The notes below the pieces were generated by a model. The model saw only the letters and a list, made by a program, of their open reading frames with translations, did not search any database and was not told the origin of the DNA. A program made the translations under genes and the position numbers. From Rheinheimera pleomorphica (lineage in GTDB: Bacteria > Pseudomonadota > Gammaproteobacteria > Enterobacterales > Alteromonadaceae), in contig NZ_SIRR01000003.1 of the NCBI RefSeq assembly GCF_011634895.1, positions 248,001 to 312,000 on the forward strand: a stretch of 64,000 nt of DNA. The letters are read 5' to 3'. Below, piece after piece: positions 1 to 7,982 of the stretch (the stretch's first letter is position 1; the number at the start of each line of letters is the position of its first letter).

Positions 1-1
1 G

Positions 2-910
2 CACGATGATTACCGGCTGCTGTTTGCTAAAAGCGGTGAAGAAGCGCTGCAGTTGGTGGCACAGCAACACCCGGCACTGATCCTGTTAGATGTCATGATG
101 CCGGCCATGACGGGCTACGAAGTCTGTGCCCGGCTAAAAGCCAATCCGGCAACGGCAGCAATACCGGTTATTTTTGTGACGGCTTTAAAAGACGAGGTAG
201 ACGAGACCAAAGGTTTTGCCGTGGGCGCGGTAGACTATATTGCCAAGCCAGTGTCACCGGCCATAGTGCGGGCCCGGGTAAAAACTCACCTGTCGCTGGT
301 ACATGCCGACGAGCTAAAACACACCCGGTTGCAGGTGATACAGCGGCTGGGCCGGGCAGCTGAATATAAAGACAACGAAACCGGTTTACATGTGATGCGT
401 ATGAGCCACTATGCCCAAATACTGGCGCGGGCTTATGGCTTGTCAGAGCAACATTCAGAAGACTTACTGCATGCCGCCCCTATGCACGATATTGGCAAAA
501 TAGGTATTGCTGACAGTATCTTACTTAAACCCGGCAAGCTGACTGCCGATGAGTACCGTGAGATGCAAAAGCATCCGCTGATCGGTGCCGAAATACTCGG
601 CGAATGCGATTCTGCATTATTAAAAATGGCCAAGGCGGTGGCCTTGTATCATCACGAAAAATGGGACGGCAGCGGTTATCCGCATGGCCTGGCCGGCGAG
701 GCCATACCGGTTGAAGCGCGCATAGTGGCAGTGTCAGACGTATTTGATGCGCTCACCAGTGCCCGGCCGTACAAACAAGCCTGGAGCATTGAAGACACCA
801 TGGCACATATGCAAGCGCAAAAAGGCCTGCATTTTGAGCCGAAATTAATCGACTTGCTAGAGCAAAATCTGCCACAAATTCTGGAAATAAAGCAGCGTTG
901 GGCAGAGTAA
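2..910 (+). CDS. Response regulator with HD-GYP domain, 5' end outside window
   Basis: This is the C-terminal part of a two-component response regulator whose output is an HD-GYP cyclic-di-GMP phosphodiesterase. The frame is open from base 2, so the start and the first receiver residues are missing. The receiver keeps the phospho-acceptor region (LLDVMMP) and the later Lys (YIAKPVSP). The output domain shows the HD pair in HDIGKIG and the GYP motif in WDGSGYPHG. Family knowledge: these proteins hydrolyse c-di-GMP in the cytoplasm under control of a partner kinase. No kinase is visible here; it may lie upstream of the window. The stop lies 30 bp before the next start, so the two genes could be co-transcribed, although their functions look unrelated. 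Confidence 0.9.
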   Translation, partial: HDDYRLLFAKSGEEALQLVAQQHPALILLDVMMPAMTGYEVCARLKANPATAAIPVIFVTALKDEVDETKGFAVGAVDYIAKPVSPAIVRARVKTHLSLVHADELKHTRLQVIQRLGRAAEYKDNETGLHVMRMSHYAQILARAYGLSEQHSEDLLHAAPMHDIGKIGIADSILLKPGKLTADEYREMQKHPLIGAEILGECDSALLKMAKAVALYHHEKWDGSGYPHGLAGEAIPVEARIVAVSDVFDALTSARPYKQAWSIEDTMAHMQAQKGLHFEPKLIDLLEQNLPQILEIKQRWAE

Positions 911-939
911 GCCTGAAGCCACAAAAAAGGATTGAAACC

Positions 940-1935
940 ATGCGTAATAGCATACTGTTTAGTGTTCTCTGTGTTTTTGTTTCAGTACTTCAAGCGCGAG
1001 AATTACCAACCCAGCCGGTATTAAAGCTTAAAGCGCAAATGCAGCAAGTGGTTCACAGCGATGCCAGGCTGGAAGTACTGGCTGAAGGTTTTAGCTGGTC
1101 TGAGGGCCCGGTAGCAGAGCCTGCAACCGGTGATATTCTGTTTTCAGATGTACCTGAGAATACCGTCTATCGCTGGAATGAGGCACAGGGTTTAACGGTG
1201 TATCTGCAACCATCTGGCTATACCGGCCTGTATCCGCAAAACAACCGCCAGCAAGGGGCTAATGGGCTGATTTTTAATAATAACAACCAGTTGGTGTTGG
1301 CGCAGCATGGTGACCGCCGGCTGGCATTGTTCGCCGGTGTCAAAGATGGCGTACCGCAGTATCAAACCTTAGTCACTGCGTTTAACGACAAATTACTCAA
1401 TAGCCCGAATGATGTGGTGCAGCACAGTAGCGGTGCTTATTATTTTACCGATCCGCCATATGGTCTGGCCGGCGGCGACAGCTCAGCCGAAAAGCAGCTT
1501 AGTGTAAATGGTGTATACCGGCTGGATAGTAATGGCAAACTCACTTTGTTGGTCGATAACTTAACCCGGCCCAATGGTCTGGCGTTTTCGCCGGATCAAA
1601 AATGGTTGTATGTCGCCAACTCGGATAAAAGCGCCGCCAAGTGGTGGCGCTATGCAGTAAAAGCCGATGGCAGTCTCGGCGAGGCCGAGCTGTTGTTTGA
1701 TGCCACCACACAGGCGCAGCAACAAAACGGCTTACCGGATGGCTTAAAAGTACTGCCATCCGGCATCATTTTAGCTACCGGCCCCGGTGGCGTCTGGGCG
1801 CTATCGCCAGAAGGCGAACATCTGGGCACTATCCAAACCGGTGTCTCCGCCGCCAATGTGGCGTTAAGTGCAGATAACCGCTGGCTGTATATAACAGCGA
1901 CAAATTATCTGCTGCGCATAGCGCTGCAGCCTTAA
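940..1935 (+). CDS. SMP-30/gluconolactonase-family secreted protein
   Basis: A 331-residue beta-propeller protein of the SMP-30/gluconolactonase/LRE family, which hydrolyses sugar lactones or related esters. The start at 940 is preferred over an in-frame upstream start at 898. It follows an AAAAAGGA ribosome site and begins directly with a signal peptide (hydrophobic ILFSVLCVFVSVLQA then polar sequence), so the mature enzyme is probably periplasmic. Family hallmarks are the early Glu in SEGPV, the metal-site Asn in SPNDVV and NGLAFS, and the repeated strand pattern. The substrate cannot be told from sequence. The next gene is convergent, 5 bp beyond the stop. Confidence 0.85.
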   Translation: MRNSILFSVLCVFVSVLQARELPTQPVLKLKAQMQQVVHSDARLEVLAEGFSWSEGPVAEPATGDILFSDVPENTVYRWNEAQGLTVYLQPSGYTGLYPQNNRQQGANGLIFNNNNQLVLAQHGDRRLALFAGVKDGVPQYQTLVTAFNDKLLNSPNDVVQHSSGAYYFTDPPYGLAGGDSSAEKQLSVNGVYRLDSNGKLTLLVDNLTRPNGLAFSPDQKWLYVANSDKSAAKWWRYAVKADGSLGEAELLFDATTQAQQQNGLPDGLKVLPSGIILATGPGGVWALSPEGEHLGTIQTGVSAANVALSADNRWLYITATNYLLRIALQP

Positions 1936-1940
1936 CCGGG

Positions 1941-3929
1941 CTATTCCCAGCGCGCATCATCTTCGCTGATGTTAAAGGCGATTTGTTCGCCTTTAACCGT
2001 TAGCTGCAGCACCTGTTTAGGTGAGCCGTCAGCATTGAGCTCTACCAGACCAATACCGGCCTGATTCAGCAAACGCTCGCCGGCTTTGGCTGTATCGGGT
2101 TTATGCGGCACAATTTTCATACTACGCCGCTTGGTAAACCAGTTTAGTGGTGAGCGCGGCGAATACAGCCAGCGGTTGAGCCGGTCTAACACATCGAGCA
2201 ATTTAGCAGGAAACTGATTTTTCAGGCCGCTGCTGGTAATTTGCCAGATATCCGGCCCGCCTTGCTGGCCGCGTAAATTGACTTCATAAACAAAAGAGTA
2301 ATGCACATCACCGGATAAAATCACGAAATGTTTCGGCGTTTTCGGGTGACGAAACAGGTTCATCAGCGCATAGGCCGTGCCGCGGTGCGCCATCCAGTTT
2401 TCGGCATCCACCAGCAGCGGCCGGCCAATAAAGCTAAAAAACTTCTGAATACCTTCAATCAGCTTTACGCCAAATACCGGCGCCGGCGCCACCAGCACCA
2501 CCGCATCATGGCCAAGCAAGTCCTGCTGCAGTTCAGTGATGGCTTCCCAGTCCAGCAGGCCGGAGGGCTTGCCAATATCTACCTCAGATCGCCAACGCCG
2601 GGTGCGGGTGTCCAGTACCAGTAGTGGCGGCTCGGTAGGCCATTGATAATGCCACTGATTAAAGCGCAGCAGTTCGGTAATGAGTTGCTGATGCTGATCA
2701 CTGCCACTGTCGGCAAAGGCGTGCTCTGCCTGTTTCAGCATTTCCGGCGTAAAGTGCTCTGGCGTATTGCCCCAGCCCTGACACAGTAAATAACCAATCA
2801 GGGCATTACCGATAATACGGCGGGAAAAATCATGGTTATAGGCGGTTTGCTCCCATTCTGCTGTTAGGTTCCAGTCGTCGGTAACATCATGATCATCAAA
2901 AATCATTGCACTGGGCAGGTGTGCCAGCAGCCGTTGCACTTTAGCTAAACCGGCAGCAAACTGTTTAATGATCTGCTGCTGTGTATTGTAGGTTTGGCGC
3001 TGCTCTGGGGTTAAGTCGGCGGCCTGTTGCTGCGTTAACTCGGTAGCGTCGGGCAACCAGGCGGCGGGTGACCACACCAGCACATACATGCTCAGCATCT
3101 CAGCCAGACTGATCAAATGGTTACGAGCATTGTCTGAGGTAAATACCGGCTTTTTAACGCCTTTAAACACCTGCGTCAGCACCGCCTGGCTGGCTTCGGT
3201 TTTTGGCAGTAAGGTATCGCGTTTGTAGTAATACGGCTTAGTGCTGTGTAATTCCGTTGAGCTTGTCACTGCAGAGCAGGGCAGCGTTTCGTCATTAAAT
3301 CCCAGCTGACTGATAAGCTGATGAATAGCCCTTAGCATCGGTGCCGCTACATCGTCAGCATAGATCTGGTCGCCGCTCAGCAGCAGCAAAGCCGGCCATT
3401 GCTCAGGTGCGTGCTGCTTCAGGTACGTATCGGCGGCTAACAGGCCATCATCAGCATTAAAATGCGGTTTACGGCAGGAGCCATGCAGCAGTTTGCTGAG
3501 TTTTGGTTGCAGTACAAAGCCCGGGCTGTCGCGGCCGGGGTACACCAGCTCGGGTGCCCATTGCTGCCAGCCCTGCCAGTCAGTGTCGCTGTTAGCTGCG
3601 CTATCAGGGCTTGCAGGCGCCAGCTGTATGTCATAGCCAATCCAGCACCCTTGCGGCAGCGCGGTTTCAAGCGGAATATGCAGCAGTTGCATATACAGCT
3701 TATCAGCACAGCGCAGACTTTGCGTATGCTGTGCAAGTGTCGCGTCATCAAGCTCAATAGCGGTGTTGCCCTCTGGCATCAGCTTTAGCTTGATATTGAC
3801 CGATGCAGAGGTGGCCAGCCAGAACGTCAGACTGCGCGGCGTAATGGCGCGCAGCATAGGCCCTGCCAGCACCAGATACAGGCTTGTCTTCGACTCTGCA
3901 TAATTCGATTGAGCTGTAGTTTTTTCCAA
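1941..3929 (-). CDS. PhoD-like phosphatase/metallophosphoesterase
   Basis: A 662-residue protein of the PhoD-like alkaline phosphatase superfamily. Metal-binding blocks are visible: SGDQIYADD near residue 190, FDDHDVTDDW mid-protein, and LSGDVHYSF in the C-terminal third. These are the Asp/His ligands of a calcineurin-like or PhoD dinuclear metal centre. There is no signal peptide or Tat motif, so it is probably cytoplasmic, unlike classical PhoD. The N-terminal LAGPMLR block is typical of the bacterial intracellular PhoD-like group. The start is uncertain: 3929 is a TTG without a clear ribosome site, and the next in-frame ATG would remove the conserved LAGP strand. The substrate is unknown. 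Confidence 0.8.
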   Translation of the reverse strand: MEKTTAQSNYAESKTSLYLVLAGPMLRAITPRSLTFWLATSASVNIKLKLMPEGNTAIELDDATLAQHTQSLRCADKLYMQLLHIPLETALPQGCWIGYDIQLAPASPDSAANSDTDWQGWQQWAPELVYPGRDSPGFVLQPKLSKLLHGSCRKPHFNADDGLLAADTYLKQHAPEQWPALLLLSGDQIYADDVAAPMLRAIHQLISQLGFNDETLPCSAVTSSTELHSTKPYYYKRDTLLPKTEASQAVLTQVFKGVKKPVFTSDNARNHLISLAEMLSMYVLVWSPAAWLPDATELTQQQAADLTPEQRQTYNTQQQIIKQFAAGLAKVQRLLAHLPSAMIFDDHDVTDDWNLTAEWEQTAYNHDFSRRIIGNALIGYLLCQGWGNTPEHFTPEMLKQAEHAFADSGSDQHQQLITELLRFNQWHYQWPTEPPLLVLDTRTRRWRSEVDIGKPSGLLDWEAITELQQDLLGHDAVVLVAPAPVFGVKLIEGIQKFFSFIGRPLLVDAENWMAHRGTAYALMNLFRHPKTPKHFVILSGDVHYSFVYEVNLRGQQGGPDIWQITSSGLKNQFPAKLLDVLDRLNRWLYSPRSPLNWFTKRRSMKIVPHKPDTAKAGERLLNQAGIGLVELNADGSPKQVLQLTVKGEQIAFNISEDDARWE

Positions 3930-4323
3930 GAGTGGTGAGCTTCATACGACTTAGAAGTCCAACTTTTACTACGCTTGCTTGGACGAATCAAGCCCTTGAG
4001 CAAATTGGGTTCGTTGGTCTATTGGCTTCTTTTGCATCCAGAATTTGTAAGGAATAAGCTATTTGGAGCACAGTAATTTTATTCACGTCTGATGAACAGA
4101 CGTTGTTGCCTTTTAGCTTTGCCAAGGTTGGTAATTTGCGCCTTATATCCCCTCATTAATTCATAAAGGCGACCGCTTGCTGCTCTGATAGTGACGAAGA
4201 TTCCATATCCTGCTTTAAAGGTTAACTTTTGGTGAAAATTAGGTGTTTATATGGTTGATGCGAAGGCGGTGTGAATATAAAATCGGCGCAAATTCAGCGT
4301 GACTCGCAGGAGAATATTTCAGC
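3930..4323. other. AT-rich intergenic region before the toxin cassette
   Basis: About 394 bp with no supportable gene. It is visibly AT-richer than its surroundings: only 19 of 60 bases are G or C in 4201-4260. Short open stretches occur but have no start site or recognisable motif. The final 20 bp hold an AGGAGA ribosome site at about 4309-4314 for the next gene. The composition shift begins just after the phosphatase start and continues through the cassette, consistent with acquired DNA. No inverted repeats or target duplications of a mobile element were found. Confidence 0.5.
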
Positions 4324-5043
4324 ATGAAGCCGAACCAACCAATTCAATATGTGAGTTTCCCACGACCTGTAAGACCTGAAAACCCATCGCCACTTGAGAT
4401 GATTATTTATCAGTACGAGCTTAAAGCTTGCGAGTTTCATAACCACAGAAACTGTCGGGCTCCCGACAACGAGACAGCAAAGCAAAAGGCTGCTCGTATA
4501 GCTAAACGGGATAAAGACTGGCAACACTTGCGTTTGGAGCGTCGCAAAATTGCTGCTCACATTATGTACCAGGAAAATTTGACTGCTTATCGTAAATCCA
4601 GTGAATCAAAGTCTGTTCGTGAACTGGCAACCGAGAATCATCATCCGACAAAGATGTTAGCCAGAAACCTACTTGCGGTGGGTGAGCCGAAACCAACGCC
4701 AATCCATGAGGCTCACCATATCATCCCGGGCTCAGGTAAACATCGCAAAGAATTGATTATCAGAAGTCGCCTGAATCTGCACGCCTTTGGTATCGGTATC
4801 AATGACCCGCTCAATGGTATCTGGCTGCGCAACTTTGCGAAGAACACTGCTGATGACTGGGCTACACCTGAGTCGCCGGCACACAGACCCATTCATACCT
4901 ATAACTATGAAACCTGGATTGCATCGAAGTTTTCAAATGATAATCTGCCGGAACGTGTATTCGTGTCACGGTTACAAACAGTAAAGCGTGAACTTCGCAC
5001 AGGGAAGCATCCAGCTAATATTCTTCAGAGGAAGACTGGCTGA
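4324..5043 (+). CDS. AHH-family HNH/EndoVII nuclease toxin
   Basis: A 239-residue protein whose C-terminal half carries the AHH nuclease signature: EAHHIIPG with Ala-His-His at residues 130-132, followed by RLNLHAFGIGINDPLNGIWL. Family knowledge: AHH domains of the HNH/endonuclease VII superfamily are usually the C-terminal toxin tip of polymorphic toxins and cleave nucleic acid in the target cell. Here the domain is freestanding, with about 100 charged N-terminal residues and no visible PAAR, RHS, LXG or signal sequence, so it may be a cargo effector or a displaced cassette. It starts after AGGAGA with 10-nt spacing. Its stop overlaps the next start (TGATG), indicating translational coupling to a probable immunity gene. 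Confidence 0.8.
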   Translation: MKPNQPIQYVSFPRPVRPENPSPLEMIIYQYELKACEFHNHRNCRAPDNETAKQKAARIAKRDKDWQHLRLERRKIAAHIMYQENLTAYRKSSESKSVRELATENHHPTKMLARNLLAVGEPKPTPIHEAHHIIPGSGKHRKELIIRSRLNLHAFGIGINDPLNGIWLRNFAKNTADDWATPESPAHRPIHTYNYETWIASKFSNDNLPERVFVSRLQTVKRELRTGKHPANILQRKTG

Positions 5044-5636
5044 TGGAAAATGAATTAATGGAAAATACAACAACAGTATATCGACTAAAGCCTGTCGCTA
5101 ATTCTTATGAAGTCCCAGACCTGGATTTATTTGCGTTCGCTGACATCCTTGGCGATGAAGATTTATCATTGGTGCGGCGTCAACCCAGAACCAACGAAAG
5201 TTTACTGGATAAATGGACCCCGTCCAGATGTGATCTGGCTTCGGAATATAAGCAAGGATTGCCGGTACCGGATGTATCCTTCTGGGGCTCATACTTACTG
5301 TTGTCGGAAGAGGCTTATAACGCTTTTAAAAGCCTACTGGCTGGTGCTGGCGAATTTTTAGCGCTTCAGGTCGGCTATATGCAAATGTACATTTTTGTAC
5401 CGCTACAGTTTGCAAAAGAAGATATCGCTCGCACAATTCGCCACTACGAAGACGGGTTTGAATGTGGCGTGGAAACATTGGTATTTGAACAGTCGTCATT
5501 GGCAGACAAGTCAGTATTTAAGTCAGAAATGTATGGCACTCATGGCCTGTTTGTAACAGATAGCTTTAAAGTGATATACGATAAACACCACTTTTCGGGT
5601 CTCGAGTTTGACGAAGATTTAGCTGGCATTTTCTAG
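5043..5636 (+). CDS. Probable immunity protein (DUF1629/Imm-like)
   Basis: A 197-residue acidic protein whose ATG overlaps the stop of the AHH toxin gene. That arrangement, and cytoplasmic character (no signal peptide or membrane segment), argue for the cognate immunity protein. The mid-section pattern, a PDV-containing loop then LLLSEEAYNAFKSLL, then a strand-rich LALQVGYMQMYIFVPL stretch, resembles the DUF1629 (PF07791) immunity family from memory. A profile search would be needed to confirm this. A second in-frame ATG 18 bp downstream (5061) is possible. A hairpin follows after about 100 bp. The immunity role rests on context; the family assignment is tentative. Confidence 0.6.
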   Translation: MENELMENTTTVYRLKPVANSYEVPDLDLFAFADILGDEDLSLVRRQPRTNESLLDKWTPSRCDLASEYKQGLPVPDVSFWGSYLLLSEEAYNAFKSLLAGAGEFLALQVGYMQMYIFVPLQFAKEDIARTIRHYEDGFECGVETLVFEQSSLADKSVFKSEMYGTHGLFVTDSFKVIYDKHHFSGLEFDEDLAGIF

Positions 5637-5740
5637 TGAGCCATTGTCCAATTTTTGTCGTTCAATCTGTTTAAGCACCTCGATTGAATGCAATAGAAAA
5701 GCCATCAATCAACCCGGATAGGGTCGATAAGTGAGCACAA

Positions 5741-5765
5741 AGGCCAGAGAACGATGCTCTGGCCT
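5741..5765. terminator. Hairpin between convergent genes
   Basis: A perfect 9-bp stem (AGGCCAGAG / CTCTGGCCT) with a 7-nt loop lies between the immunity gene and gor, which converge. There is no strong T-run on either side, so it may be a weak bidirectional terminator. Confidence 0.5.
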
Positions 5766-5780
5766 CTGCGTGGATTTGCA

Positions 5781-7139
5781 TTAACCCCTCATAGTAACAA
5801 ACTCTTCAGCACTGGTGGGGTGCAGCGCTACTGTACTGTCAAAGTCGGCCTTGGTCGCGCCCATTTTTATCGCTACAGCAAAACCCTGCAGCACTTCGTC
5901 CATGCCTTCGCCGATGCCGTGCAGACCCACCACTTTTTCGTTGGGGCCTGCGCACACCAGCTTAAAGCGGCTTAGCGCCCGATGTTCAGTAATAGCGTTA
6001 TACATAGCGGCAAAGTTACTGCGGTACACCTTAACGTTGCCGGCACCATATGCTGCCGCGGCTTCATCTTCAGTTAAGCCGATAGTACCAATTGGCGGGT
6101 GGCTGAATACCACGGTTGGAATAAGCGAGTAATCCATATGCGCATCGGGCATGCCTGGGTTAAATAAGCGCTCGGCCAGCATCCGGCCGGCTTTTATCGC
6201 AACCGGCGTCAGCTGGGCTTCACCGGTAATGTCGCCCACAGCATAAATGCCTGTAACATTAGTATTCTGGTATTTATCGGTACGGATATAGCCGTCGTTA
6301 TCGGTGGTGACGCCGGCGGCGGCCAAATTTAGCTTGTCGGTAGCCGGCTCGCGGCCGATGGCCCAAATCAGGCAATCGATATCGTCAAATACGGTGCCGT
6401 TACTGCAGTGTACGGTCAGAGTGCCTGCAGCGGTTTTTTCCACCCGGCTAACTTCAGTGTACTTATGCAGCTGAAACTTATCCTGCGCCATCCGTTCGAG
6501 CAGCATATCGGTAATGTCGCTGTCAAAATTTCGCAGCGGCCGATCTTTACGTATTAAAAGATGGGTATCTGTGCCAAGGGCATGTAATACGCCGGCAATT
6601 TCTACGGCGATATAACCGGCGCCTATCACCAGGGCCTTTTTCGGCTGAGTGGTTAAGGCAAAAAAGCCGTCGGAGTCTATACCGTGTTCACTGCCGGGAA
6701 TATCGGGCCGGGTTGGGCGGCCGCCAACGGCGATAGTGATATGGTCGCCAGTAATGCGCTCGCCGTTGACTTCAACGGTGTTGGCATCAACAAAACGGGC
6801 AAAACCTTCAATCAGGGTAACACCATTGCTGGCAAAACCGCGCTGATAGCTGGCATGAATACGCTGAATGTAAGCTTCACGGTTTTGCACCAGCGTAGCC
6901 CAGTTAAAGCCATTCTGGCTGATATCAAAACCATAAGCCGGACTGTATTTTAGCGCTTCGGCAATATGGGCGCCGTACCACATGACTTTTTTTGGCACGC
7001 AGCCGACATTAACACAGGTGCCACCGACGGCTTTGGCTTCTATCACCGCCGCGCTGGCACCACGCTGGGCGGCGCGGTTAGCACTGGCAATACCGCCGCT
7101 GCCGGCGCCGATGGCTAAGTAATTAAAATGACGGGTCAT
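5781..7139 (-). CDS. gor: Glutathione-disulfide reductase
   Basis: A 452-residue FAD-dependent class I pyridine nucleotide-disulfide oxidoreductase that reduces glutathione disulfide with NADPH in the cytosol. It shows the N-terminal FAD-binding GAGSGG motif and the redox-active pair in [13 protein letters not shown] (Cys42 and Cys47, the same positions as in E. coli Gor). The second dinucleotide fold begins [12 protein letters not shown] and is followed by the RKDRPLR region, where arginines select NADPH. The C-terminal HPTSAEEFV carries the catalytic His-Glu of the dimer interface. Length is normal. It is a single-gene unit with AGGAG just before the ATG. Confidence 0.96.
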   Translation of the reverse strand: MTRHFNYLAIGAGSGGIASANRAAQRGASAAVIEAKAVGGTCVNVGCVPKKVMWYGAHIAEALKYSPAYGFDISQNGFNWATLVQNREAYIQRIHASYQRGFASNGVTLIEGFARFVDANTVEVNGERITGDHITIAVGGRPTRPDIPGSEHGIDSDGFFALTTQPKKALVIGAGYIAVEIAGVLHALGTDTHLLIRKDRPLRNFDSDITDMLLERMAQDKFQLHKYTEVSRVEKTAAGTLTVHCSNGTVFDDIDCLIWAIGREPATDKLNLAAAGVTTDNDGYIRTDKYQNTNVTGIYAVGDITGEAQLTPVAIKAGRMLAERLFNPGMPDAHMDYSLIPTVVFSHPPIGTIGLTEDEAAAAYGAGNVKVYRSNFAAMYNAITEHRALSRFKLVCAGPNEKVVGLHGIGEGMDEVLQGFAVAIKMGATKADFDSTVALHPTSAEEFVTMRG

Positions 7140-7196
7140 AAGGAGATTCCAAAACTAAAGATGTTCTGGTTATAAGGTGTGTTGACTGGTTTTACA

Positions 7197-7243
7197 AGCC
7201 CGGGCGCGGTACGACGGCGTAAATGTCGTTACCACGCCGGGCT
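7197..7243 (-). terminator. Long imperfect hairpin downstream of the 191-aa gene
   Basis: Arms beginning AGCCCGG and ending CCGGGCT fold into a stem of about 17 pairs with single-base bulges. On the minus strand the hairpin is followed by TTGTAAAA. It probably terminates the gene ending at 7252 and insulates gor downstream. Confidence 0.5.
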
Positions 7244-7251
7244 GCATGGGG

Positions 7252-7827
7252 TTACAGTTTTTTCAGATCGATAGCATTGGCCAGCGCCAACATAGTGCTT
7301 TGTGCTGAACTGTCGCCGTTTAAGCTGATCATGGCGCCACTGGGGGCTAAAAACTGGATCTCTAGTTGGTCACCGTCCAGTTTTTGCACCGCCTGAATAC
7401 CCTGAATTTTAATCAGCTTTCCGCCCGACATCGCAATCATCGACGGGTTGCTTAGCATCATAGAAAACGCCTGCAGCATCGGAGAATCCATCATCAATTG
7501 TATTTCAAAGCGTTGTTCGTCGTTGTAATACTGCCGCGATGCGCTAATACCACCACCAAACATGGCCGCACCGGCAACGTCACTTTCGGCGTCCTCTGCC
7601 TGCCAGCCGGACGGCGCCGCCGGAAACACCTGCTTTACCTGCTCGCCTTTTTCCTGGCGCAGCAGGGTGCTGGCGTAATCCAGCTGAGCAATGGCTTTTG
7701 ATAGCTCACCGGCTTTGTAGTGTTCGGTCGCGGCTTTAATGGCGTCATCAATGTCAGTAGCGCTGGCACCAAGTGGCAGGCCGACCCAGACTAAACCGAT
7801 AAGGATGGATTTTTGTAACATTTTCAT
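7252..7827 (-). CDS. Conserved periplasmic protein of unknown function
   Basis: A 191-residue protein with a clear signal peptide (MKMLQKSILIGLVWVGLPLGASA, cleavage after ASA). The mature part starts with a short helical TPR-like segment (DDAIKAATEHYKAGELSKAIAQLDYA), then a strand-rich region with a Met-rich stretch (MMDSPMLQAFSMMLSNPSM). No catalytic motif is seen and I cannot name a function. It is monocistronic, divergent from prlC, with the ribosome site overlapping AATGAAG just upstream. Confidence 0.7.
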   Translation of the reverse strand: MKMLQKSILIGLVWVGLPLGASATDIDDAIKAATEHYKAGELSKAIAQLDYASTLLRQEKGEQVKQVFPAAPSGWQAEDAESDVAGAAMFGGGISASRQYYNDEQRFEIQLMMDSPMLQAFSMMLSNPSMIAMSGGKLIKIQGIQAVQKLDGDQLEIQFLAPSGAMISLNGDSSAQSTMLALANAIDLKKL

Positions 7828-7982
7828 TTAGCTTCATTCCTTTGATTAACAAATAGCGCTCAGTATAGCGAACAGTGAGCCTGACTGCCAATAAGCACTG
7901 TCAGGCGTTGACAAGCACAGGTGTTGCCCCAACATTAACGCTATCGTGTTTGTAATGAATGATTTTGCATAAAGGGATCGAT

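Noticed and set aside
4294-4560. Minus-strand open frame of 88 codons opposite the AHH toxin
   Set aside because: It is antisense to a gene with clear motifs and has no supporting start site or family features.
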